This document shows positions 7,830 to 14,821 of a DNA stretch of 28,646 bases, in pieces. Both the position numbers and the translations under genes were made by a program. Below the pieces are notes generated by a model. It saw nothing but the letters and a program-made list of their open reading frames with translations, had not been told where the DNA came from and made no database searches. The stretch is from Erythrobacter donghaensis (lineage in GTDB: Bacteria; Pseudomonadota; Alphaproteobacteria; Sphingomonadales; Sphingomonadaceae). The stretch covers positions 1 to 28,646 of the forward strand of contig NZ_LSJS01000069.1 of the NCBI RefSeq assembly GCF_001557325.1, read 5' to 3'. Numbering within the stretch: the first letter of the stretch is position 1; each line of letters begins with the position of its first letter.

Positions 7830-10208
7830 ATGCATCGCCCGTCAGAGACCCCGCCCGCTGCCCGCCTTCCTTCCGGACGGCCCGCGCTGGTGTGTTTCTC
7901 GCACCTGCGCTGGAATTTCGTGTTCCAGCGTCCGCAGCACATGATGACCCGGCTCGCCGACCAGTTCGAGGTGACCTATTGGGAGGAGCCGAGCGCGGAG
8001 GCCGATTGCTCCGTGCCCCGGCTCGAACGCGAGGCGCTGGCCGATGGCCTCACCCGCGTCGTGCCGGTGCTCCCCGAGGGGCTCGATGCCGCCGAGACCG
8101 ACTTCGCCCTGCGGAGCCTGCTCCAGGGAATGCTGGCCGAAGACAGCGCGCCCCGGGTGTTCTGGTACTACACCCCGATGATGCTCGGCTTCAGCGCCGG
8201 CACGCGCGCGGACGTGGTGGTCTACGACTGCATGGACGAGCTCGCCAACTTCGCCTTCGCGCCCGCCGATATCGCCGCACGCGAGAGCGCCTTGATGGCG
8301 CGCGCGGACATCGTGCTGTGCGGCGGCCGGAGCCTCCATGCCGCGCGCGCCGCCCGGCACCGCAACATCCACTGCGTCCCCTCGGGCGTCGACATCGCGC
8401 ATTTCGCGCGCGGGGCCGACGGCCTGCCCGACCCGGCCGACCAGACCGGGCTCGCGCGCCCCCGGCTCGGCTTCTACGGCGTGATCGACGAGCGCATGGA
8501 TCTGGGCCTGCTCGCCGCGGCGGCGCAGGCGCGCCCGGAATGGTCGTTCGTCATGGTCGGCCCGGTGGTGAAGATCGCCGAATCCGATCTTCCGCGCGCG
8601 CCCAACATCCACTGGCTGGGCGGCAAGGACTATGCCGAGCTGCCCGCCTATGCCGCCGGGTGGGACATCGCCCTGATGCCCTTCGCGCGCAACGCCGCGA
8701 CCGACTTCATCAGCCCGACCAAGACCCCCGAATACATGGCCGCCGGGCTCCCCGTGGTCTCGACCTCGATCCGCGACGTGGTGGCAGGCTACGGCCACCT
8801 CGACATGGTGCGCATCGCCGATGAACCGGCCGCCTTCGTCGCGCAATGCGAAGACCTGCTTGCCGCCGACGAAGGCGTGCGCGCCGCGTGGCGGGCCGAG
8901 GTGCGCGATTGCCTTGCCGACAAGAGCTGGGACGGTATCGCCGGCAGCATCGCCAAGAAGCTCGAGACCGCGCTGGTGAAGCGCCAGATTCGCGCGATCG
9001 TCGGCAAGGGCCGCCGCAGCGCGAGCAGCGCCGGCGACCGCGACCGCGACCGGTCACCCCCGCGCCATTACGATGTGCTGGTGGTCGGCGCGGGCTTTGC
9101 CGGATCGGTGATGGCCGAGCGGATTGCGGCGGGATCAGGCCGTTCGGTGCTGGTGATCGACAAGCGCGATCACATCGGCGGCAATGCCTTCGACCGCCGC
9201 GACGTGGCCGGCATCCTCGTCCACAGATACGGGCCGCACATCTTCCACACCAACAGCCGCGAGATCCTCGACTACCTCTCGCGCTTCACCCGCTGGCGGC
9301 CCTACGAGCACCGCGTGCTCGCCTCGGTCGAGGGGGCGCTGGTGCCGATGCCGATCAACCGCACGACGCTGAACCAGCTCTACGGCCTCGACCTTGCGAC
9401 CGATGCCGAGGCGGAAGGCTTTCTCGCGTCGGTGGCGGTTCCCGTTGCGCAAGTGCGCACTTCGCGCGACCAGGTCGTCTCGCAGGTCGGCGAGGATCTC
9501 TACGCCAAGTTCTTCGAAGGCTACACCCGCAAGCAGTGGGGCGTCGATCCGAGCGAACTCGACAAGTCGGTCGCCGCGCGCGTGCCGGCGCGCACCAACA
9601 CCGACGACCGCTACTTCACCGACACCTACCAGTGCATGCCGGCCGACGGCTACACTTCGATGTTCGCCCGGATGCTCGACGAGCCGCGGATCACGGTGAT
9701 GACCGGCACGGGCTTTGCCGACCTGCCCGACGGGATCACCTGGGATCACCTCGTGTGGACCGGGCCGATCGACGAATATTTCGGGCACCGGCTGGGCAAG
9801 CTCCCCTACCGCTCGCTGCGGTTCGAGCACGAGACCCTGCCGTGCGAACAGGCGCAGCCGGTGGCGGTGGTGAACTATCCCGACGAGAGCGTGCCCTACA
9901 CCCGGATCACCGAATACAAGCACCTGACCGGCCAGCACGCCCCGCTCACCAGCATCACCCGCGAGTACCCGGCGGCCGTGGGCGATCCCTATTACCCGAT
10001 CCCCAACCCGGAGGCACAGGCGCTCTACAAGCGCTATGATGCACTCGCGCGGGCCTGCGACAACGTCACCTTCGTGGGACGGCTCGCAACCTATCGCTAC
10101 TACAACATGGACCAGATCGTCGGTCAGGCGCTCGCCACGTGGCGGCGGCTCGATGCGCACTGGCGAAGCGCGGCGCTGGCGGGGCCCGGGACGGTGGCGG
10201 CGGAATGA
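7830..10208 (+). CDS. Glycosyltransferase fused to UDP-galactopyranose mutase
   Basis: A 792-residue two-domain protein. ATG 7830 has GGAAGG upstream; the frame is open from 7779, with no better start. Residues about 18-390 form a GT-B glycosyltransferase (opening with LRWNFVFQRPQH, donor-site end with SPTKTPEYMAAGLPVV). A basic, Ser/Arg-rich linker (about 395-413) joins it to a full-length UDP-galactopyranose mutase, 414-792. That domain has the FAD motif GAGFAG at 420-425, then GPHIFHT, YTRKQWG, the active-site arginine regions RVPARTN and PYTRITEYKH, and TYRYYNMDQ. The mutase makes UDP-galactofuranose from UDP-galactopyranose, which the attached transferase may use directly. No signal peptide or membrane helix is evident. 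The TGA overlaps the next gene's ATG. Confidence 0.92.
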   Translation: MHRPSETPPAARLPSGRPALVCFSHLRWNFVFQRPQHMMTRLADQFEVTYWEEPSAEADCSVPRLEREALADGLTRVVPVLPEGLDAAETDFALRSLLQGMLAEDSAPRVFWYYTPMMLGFSAGTRADVVVYDCMDELANFAFAPADIAARESALMARADIVLCGGRSLHAARAARHRNIHCVPSGVDIAHFARGADGLPDPADQTGLARPRLGFYGVIDERMDLGLLAAAAQARPEWSFVMVGPVVKIAESDLPRAPNIHWLGGKDYAELPAYAAGWDIALMPFARNAATDFISPTKTPEYMAAGLPVVSTSIRDVVAGYGHLDMVRIADEPAAFVAQCEDLLAADEGVRAAWRAEVRDCLADKSWDGIAGSIAKKLETALVKRQIRAIVGKGRRSASSAGDRDRDRSPPRHYDVLVVGAGFAGSVMAERIAAGSGRSVLVIDKRDHIGGNAFDRRDVAGILVHRYGPHIFHTNSREILDYLSRFTRWRPYEHRVLASVEGALVPMPINRTTLNQLYGLDLATDAEAEGFLASVAVPVAQVRTSRDQVVSQVGEDLYAKFFEGYTRKQWGVDPSELDKSVAARVPARTNTDDRYFTDTYQCMPADGYTSMFARMLDEPRITVMTGTGFADLPDGITWDHLVWTGPIDEYFGHRLGKLPYRSLRFEHETLPCEQAQPVAVVNYPDESVPYTRITEYKHLTGQHAPLTSITREYPAAVGDPYYPIPNPEAQALYKRYDALARACDNVTFVGRLATYRYYNMDQIVGQALATWRRLDAHWRSAALAGPGTVAAE

Positions 10209-11656
10209 ACAGCGGCGCCGCCGCCGCACGTGACGGCAAGGCGCTGCGCCGCGTCGCCGCGCCCGGGCCTCCATCGGACCTCGGGGGCTGGATCCGCGTC
10301 GCTGCCGGGGCACCCTATTTCGAGACCGAGGCGGGCGAGCCGTGGCACCCGGTCGGCCACAACGAGGCGATCACGTGGCCCAATCTCGCCCCGCTCTACC
10401 GCCGCCGCGACCCGGGCCTGGTCGAGCGCCACTTCGCCGCGCTCGCGGCGCAGGGGGTCACCTGCCTCAGGCTGATGCTCGATTACAGCCAGGGCCGCGG
10501 GCGACATCTCGAGCACCGCGTCGGCGCCTTCAGCCCGGCCATGGTGCAGCTGTGGGACGATCTGATCGCGCTGGGGGAGCGGCACCGCATCCGCTTCCTG
10601 CTCACCCCGTTCGACACCTTCTTCATGACCCGCCGCTGGCATCACCACCCCTATGCCGCCCGGCGCGGGGGGCCTTGCGCGGGGCCCGAGACGATGTTCA
10701 CCTGCGCCGCGACCCGCGCCGCGGTGATCGAGCGGCTGCGCTTTGCCACGCGGCGCTGGGGGGCGAGCCCCGCCGTGTTCGCGTGGGATCTGTGGAACGA
10801 GATCGACGCCTTCTACGCCGGCGGCGATCTCGCCGCGACCCATGCCTTCGTCACCGAGGTCTCGGAGGCCTTGCGGGCCGAGGAGATCGCCCGCCACGGC
10901 CGCGCGCATCTCCAGACGGTTTCGGTGTTCCACCCCAATCTGGTCGCCGCTCCGCTGCTGGGCGAGGTGGTGTTCCGCCACCCCGCGCTCGATTTCGCGA
11001 GCGTCCATCTCTACGAGCACGGCACGCTCGATGCACCCGCAAGCACGCTCGCCCCGGCCGAGGCGACGGTGCGGCTGCTTGGCGCGGCGCTCGCAGAATG
11101 CCCGCCGCTGCGCCCGCTGATGGACAGCGAGCACGGCCCGGTCCACACCTTCTGCGACGACGGCACGAGCCTGCCCGCAAGCTTCGACCTCGGCTGCTTC
11201 CGCCGCACCCAATGGGCGCATCTGGCGAGCGGGGGCGCAGGGGGCGGGATGCGCTGGCCCTATCGCCACCCCCACGTGCTGCTGCCCGCAATGCACGAGG
11301 CGCAAGGCCTGCTCGCCGCCTTCCTGCCGCTGATCGACTGGGCCCGTTTCGCGCGCGCACCGCTCGCAAGCCGGCTCGCGGTGCACGAATTCGACGGGCT
11401 GGTGACGGGCTGCGGCGATGCGCATCAGGCGATCATCTGCCTGATGCCCGACGAGCGGCAGGAGAGCATCGCCGCGCATATCGAGCTGACCGGACTTGCG
11501 CCGGGCTGCTACGGGGTGACGCAGTTCAACACCGTCACCGGCAGGCGCGAGACCCACGCAGTGCACACCCGGCAGGATGGCTCGCTGGTGGTGCTGGCGG
11601 TGGGCGGCGGGCACGATCTCGCGCTTGCGATCACGCCTGCGCCGGACGCATGCTAG
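10205..11656 (+). CDS. GH5-like (beta/alpha)8 glycoside hydrolase
   Basis: A 483-residue protein starting at ATG 10205, coupled to the mutase gene by ATGA. Residues about 35-370 look like a GH5/clan A barrel. DLWNEIDAF supplies the acid/base Glu199 and LMDSEHGPV the probable nucleophile Glu309, with conserved SVHLYEH between them. A small C-terminal beta region (about 385-483) follows. No signal peptide is visible, so the enzyme should be cytoplasmic, unusual for a GH5-type enzyme. Coupling to a UDP-galactofuranose-forming fusion suggests it trims or rearranges a furanose-containing glycan, but substrate and subfamily are not readable. Ten bases separate its stop from the convergent CinA gene. 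Confidence 0.75.
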   Translation: MNSGAAAARDGKALRRVAAPGPPSDLGGWIRVAAGAPYFETEAGEPWHPVGHNEAITWPNLAPLYRRRDPGLVERHFAALAAQGVTCLRLMLDYSQGRGRHLEHRVGAFSPAMVQLWDDLIALGERHRIRFLLTPFDTFFMTRRWHHHPYAARRGGPCAGPETMFTCAATRAAVIERLRFATRRWGASPAVFAWDLWNEIDAFYAGGDLAATHAFVTEVSEALRAEEIARHGRAHLQTVSVFHPNLVAAPLLGEVVFRHPALDFASVHLYEHGTLDAPASTLAPAEATVRLLGAALAECPPLRPLMDSEHGPVHTFCDDGTSLPASFDLGCFRRTQWAHLASGGAGGGMRWPYRHPHVLLPAMHEAQGLLAAFLPLIDWARFARAPLASRLAVHEFDGLVTGCGDAHQAIICLMPDERQESIAAHIELTGLAPGCYGVTQFNTVTGRRETHAVHTRQDGSLVVLAVGGGHDLALAITPAPDAC

Positions 11657-11666
11657 CCCGGCCCTG

Positions 11667-12188
11667 CTAGAGCGCCTGCTTCCACGCCATCGCCTGCATC
11701 CCTGCCGCGAGCGCCGCGGCGGCGGCGAGGTTGCGGACATCCTCGCGCGGGCGTTTGCCGAAATCCTCGCGATAGACCCACGACTGGTGCGGGATCGCCG
11801 CGGCGACATAGGTCACCCCCGGGCTCTCGCTCTCGTCGGGGTCGGATGCCCCGGCAAAGCCGGTGATCGCCAGCGCCAGCCCCCCGCGCGAGCGATCGAG
11901 GCTGCCTTGCGCCATCGCGCGCACCACCGGTCCGCTGACCGCGCCGCTGTGCTCGATAAGCGCGCGGTCGATCCCCAGCATCTGCTGCTTGGCGCTTTTC
12001 GAATAGGTCACGAACCCGCGGTCGAAGCCGTGGCTCAGCCCCTCGATGTCGGTCAGGAGCGAGGCGAGGAAGCCGCCGGTGCAGCTCTCGGCCGTCACCA
12101 GCTTGATCCCCGCCGCATCGAGCGTCTCGAGCAGCGCGCGCGCGGCGGTATGGAGCTCCTCCATGCCCGGCACAACATCGCCGACCAT
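11667..12188 (-). CDS. pncC: CinA/PncC family nicotinamide-nucleotide amidohydrolase
   Basis: About 173 residues, corresponding to the stand-alone C-terminal CinA domain, which deamidates nicotinamide mononucleotide to nicotinate mononucleotide in pyridine-nucleotide salvage. Diagnostic motifs are TAESCTGGFLASLLTDIEG near the N terminus, then FVTYSKSAK, SGAVSGPVVRAMA and AITGFAGASD. The N-terminal COG1058 domain of full CinA is absent. Start choice is open: ATG 12188, or GTG 12194, which overlaps the hemerythrin stop (GTGA). It is the last gene of the hemerythrin operon. Confidence 0.88.
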   Translation of the reverse strand: MVGDVVPGMEELHTAARALLETLDAAGIKLVTAESCTGGFLASLLTDIEGLSHGFDRGFVTYSKSAKQQMLGIDRALIEHSGAVSGPVVRAMAQGSLDRSRGGLALAITGFAGASDPDESESPGVTYVAAAIPHQSWVYREDFGKRPREDVRNLAAAAALAAGMQAMAWKQAL

Positions 12189-12190
12189 CG

Positions 12191-12694
12191 TCACGCCCGC
12201 AGCGCCACCTTCTCCGGCTGCGGCAGGCCCCCGGCCTTGGCCTGCTCCTGCAGCTGCTTCTTCAAGGCCGCCATCTCCTGCCCGAGCGCGTCGAGATCGA
12301 TGTCGGCCTTGCGCACCTGCGCGAACATGCTGCCGCGCTGGCGCTCCTCCTCGTAGACGTGGTGTTCGACCTGTTCCTTGAGGACGCTGACCTTGGCCTC
12401 GAAGAACTGCTCGCCCGGCTCGGCCGTCATCAGCGAGAGGATCAGCGTCTTGGCGCTGTCGTGTTCGACCTGCGCCTCGTCCATCATGTCGTCCTCCACC
12501 GCCTCGCGCACGGCGGGGTAGAAGACCTGCTCCTCGACCATCGCGTGGATCGTCAGCTCCTCGCAGATCTGCCGCACGATCTTGGCCTGCACCGAGGCGC
12601 TGCGGGCGTTGTCGTATTTCTCGAACAAGGCCTCGACGGTGCGGTGATCGTCGGCGAGCATCTGGAGCGCATCACGTTGCGGCTGCTTGGCCAT
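12191..12694 (-). CDS. Hemerythrin HHE domain protein
   Basis: A 167-residue cytosolic four-helix protein. ATG 12694 has a GAAGGA ribosome site. The di-iron ligand pattern is readable: His17 (DDHRTVEALF), His50 with Glu54 (IHAMVEEQVFYP), His78 (VEHDSAK), His111/112 with the following glutamates (VEHHVYEEE). Such proteins bind oxygen, NO or peroxide, or act in iron and redox stress. The C-terminal 35 residues form a charged helix with a likely coiled coil (LGQEMAALKKQLQEQ). It sits 32 bases downstream of a second hemerythrin gene and overlaps the cinA gene. Confidence 0.9.
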   Translation of the reverse strand: MAKQPQRDALQMLADDHRTVEALFEKYDNARSASVQAKIVRQICEELTIHAMVEEQVFYPAVREAVEDDMMDEAQVEHDSAKTLILSLMTAEPGEQFFEAKVSVLKEQVEHHVYEEERQRGSMFAQVRKADIDLDALGQEMAALKKQLQEQAKAGGLPQPEKVALRA

Positions 12695-12726
12695 GCAATA
12701 TTCCTTCTATTCGGGGGGAGCAGTGT

Positions 12727-13320
12727 TCAGGCGACCATCACGCCGGCCATGTTCATCGCGCGGGTGAGCTTGCGGTTTTCCTCGTCCGAGAGGCGTTCGC
12801 GCAGCGCCGGGAAGAGCTCGTCCTCCTCCTCGCGCATGTGCTCTTCGAGCGCGCTGCGCAGCTGCGCCAGAGTGGTCGCGAAGCCGGGGTCGGCCTTGTC
12901 CATGCGGGTCAGCTCGAACAGCATCGCCTTGACCTCGCCGTGCTCCTTGTTGAGCTCGCCCGTCGCATCGGCCGCCTCGCGTGCGATCATCGGGTAGATG
13001 ACGTTCTCCTCCTGCAGCGCGTGCTTGGTGATCATGTGCTTGATCGCGGTGAGCTGCATGGTGCGGCGCTGGGGGTGTTCGGCCGAGGTCGCCATCAGCT
13101 TGTCGATCGCGGCCAGAGTCGCCTCGTGCTCGCGGGTCAGCCCCTCGCACCAGTCGCGCGCCATCGCGGTCGGCGCCTGGGTCATGGCCTTGCGCCCGAG
13201 GTTGGCGATCGCGGCGACCCCGGCGGTGACCAGCACGCTCCTGGCGGCGGTGGCGATGAAGCTCGAAGGCTCTTGGTTGCGGGCCTTGCGGGCGTGGCTG
13301 CGGGCAGATGTGCGCGGCAT
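12727..13320 (-). CDS. Hemerythrin HHE domain protein with N-terminal hydrophobic segment
   Basis: A 197-residue protein. The start at ATG 13320 is supported by AAGGAG. Residues 1-20 are basic and are followed by a hydrophobic stretch (about 20-42, FIATAARSVLVTAGVAAIANLG) that could be a membrane anchor. The HHE domain occupies about 58-175, with candidate iron ligands His65, His100, Glu104, His127, His161 and Glu165. It is the first gene of a three-gene - strand unit. Its upstream region is shared with the divergent ku operon and holds a GGTTAG motif at 13405. Its role is probably oxidative or nitrosative stress, by family only. Confidence 0.88.
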   Translation of the reverse strand: MPRTSARSHARKARNQEPSSFIATAARSVLVTAGVAAIANLGRKAMTQAPTAMARDWCEGLTREHEATLAAIDKLMATSAEHPQRRTMQLTAIKHMITKHALQEENVIYPMIAREAADATGELNKEHGEVKAMLFELTRMDKADPGFATTLAQLRSALEEHMREEEDELFPALRERLSDEENRKLTRAMNMAGVMVA

Positions 13321-13400
13321 GGGGTCTCTCCTTGGTACGGTCCTGTTCGATTCGGATCGGACCGCCCCCTTTTCGGCCGCGCGCCGGGGGGCGGCACACG

Positions 13401-13412
13401 CCTAGGTTAGTG
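13401..13412. promoter_or_regulatory. GGTTAG-core motif between hemerythrin and ku promoters
   Basis: CCTAGGTTAGTG lies 81 bases upstream of the hemerythrin start (13320) and 64 bases before the ku start (13476). Similar sequences occur at 18032, 18087 (- strand), 23253 and 24162, all intergenic. I do not recognise the factor. It could be part of a promoter or an operator. Confidence 0.35.
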
Positions 13413-13475
13413 CGGGAGGAGTGTGCGCGCGGCACAGCGCACCGGGCGGACGATTGGACCCGGGAGGCATCAAGC

Positions 13476-14333
13476 ATGGCAGCACGCGCCTATTGGTCGG
13501 GGCAGATCCGCCTTGCCCTCGTCTCGATCCCCGTGGAGGTCTTCGCCGCCACCAAGGCGGGCGCGGCGATCCGCTTCAACCAGATCCACAAGCCCAGCGG
13601 CAAGCGCATCGCCTATGAAAAGGTCGTCCCCGGCATCGGCCCGGTCGACCGCGACGCGATCATCAAGGGCTACGAGGTCGAGAAGGGGCAATATGTCCTG
13701 CTCGAGGAGCGCGAGATCGAGGCGGTGAAGATCGAAAGCCGCCGCACGCTCGAACTCGTGCAATTCGTCGGCAGCGACGAGATCGACCCGCTCTATTTCG
13801 AGAAGCCCTATTACGTCGCCCCCAAGGACGAGCTCGCCGAAGAAGCCTTCGTGGTGCTGCGCGAGGCCTTGCGGCAGTCGAAGAAGGTTGCATTGGGCCA
13901 GCTCTCGGTGCGGGGAAGCGAGAAGCTCGTCGCCCTGAAACCCTGCGGCAAGGGGCTGCTGCTGGAGACGCTGCGGTATGCCGACGAGGTGCGCGCCGGG
14001 CGCAGCTTCTTTGCCGATATCGACGATGCCAAGCCCGATCCCGAGCTGCTCGATCTCGCCACTGCGCTGATCGACAAGCGCACCGCCCCCTTCGATGCAG
14101 GCGAGTTCGAGAACCGCTATGTCGATGCGCTCAAGGCGCTGATCGCCAAGAAGGCGAAGTCGAAGACCGGCAAGGCGATCATCGAGGACGCGGGCGAGCC
14201 CGAAAGCCGCGGCGGGAATGTCGTCGACCTCATGGCGGCGCTGAAAAAGTCGGTCGGGAGCGAGGGCAAGGCTCCGGCCCGCAAGAAGGCTCCCGCGAAG
14301 AAGGCGCCCGCGAGCAAGCGCAAGAGCGCCTGA
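13476..14333 (+). CDS. ku: Non-homologous end joining protein Ku
   Basis: A 285-residue bacterial Ku. It starts at ATG 13476 after GGGAGG; the open frame runs further upstream but lacks family similarity there. The core begins MAARAYWSGQIRLALVSIPVEV and includes YEKVVPG, the LVQFV and IDPLYFEKPYYV segments, and FENRYVDALKALIAKK, all standard for the DNA-ring fold. The tail from about residue 258 is lysine/alanine-rich (AKKAPASKRKSA) and should bind DNA. The homodimer binds double-strand ends and recruits LigD. Its TGA overlaps the start of the MgtC-like gene by one base, and ligD follows. Confidence 0.97.
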   Translation: MAARAYWSGQIRLALVSIPVEVFAATKAGAAIRFNQIHKPSGKRIAYEKVVPGIGPVDRDAIIKGYEVEKGQYVLLEEREIEAVKIESRRTLELVQFVGSDEIDPLYFEKPYYVAPKDELAEEAFVVLREALRQSKKVALGQLSVRGSEKLVALKPCGKGLLLETLRYADEVRAGRSFFADIDDAKPDPELLDLATALIDKRTAPFDAGEFENRYVDALKALIAKKAKSKTGKAIIEDAGEPESRGGNVVDLMAALKKSVGSEGKAPARKKAPAKKAPASKRKSA

Positions 14334-14821
14334 TGACCCTCAACCCCCCCGCGCCGCTTGCGGCGATCGATATCGATCTGGTGCTGCGGCTCGGGGTGGC
14401 AACGGTGCTCGGGCTGCTGCTGGGGCTCGACCGCGAACTGCGCGGCCATGCCGCGGGCCTGCGCACCCACGGGTTGATCTGCCTCGCCGCCGCTGCGCTG
14501 ACGATTTCGGTGCTTGGTCTCTACACCTCGATGCCGATGGAGAATGCCGATCCGCTGCGCCTGTTCGAGGCCGCGGGTGCCTTCGTCGGGATCGTCGGAG
14601 CCGGGCTGATCGTGTTCAGCAAGGGCGAGGTGCACAACATCACCACCGCCGTGCACCTGTTCCTGACCAGCGTGATCGGCGTTGCCTGCGGGGCCGCACA
14701 GTGGCCGCTGGTGGCAACCGCCGCGCCGATCGGCCTGGTGGTGCTCTCGCTCCTCTCGCTGCTGGAGCACAAGCTGGCGCGGCACGGCATTGCAGAGGAC
14801 GGCGATGCCCCGGAAGTCTGA
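14333..14821 (+). CDS. MgtC/SapB family membrane protein
   Basis: A 162-residue inner-membrane protein with about four to five helices. MgtC family hallmarks are LGLLLGLDRELRGHAAGLRTH near the N terminus, FVGIVGAGLIV in the middle and TTAVHLFLTSVIGVACG. The usual soluble C-terminal domain of Salmonella MgtC is missing. The family affects magnesium and acid stress and modulates ATP synthase in some bacteria. Its start overlaps the ku stop (TGATG) and its end overlaps ligD by 17 bases, so it is locked into the end-joining operon. Whether it works with Ku/LigD is unknown. Confidence 0.88.
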   Translation: MTLNPPAPLAAIDIDLVLRLGVATVLGLLLGLDRELRGHAAGLRTHGLICLAAAALTISVLGLYTSMPMENADPLRLFEAAGAFVGIVGAGLIVFSKGEVHNITTAVHLFLTSVIGVACGAAQWPLVATAAPIGLVVLSLLSLLEHKLARHGIAEDGDAPEV

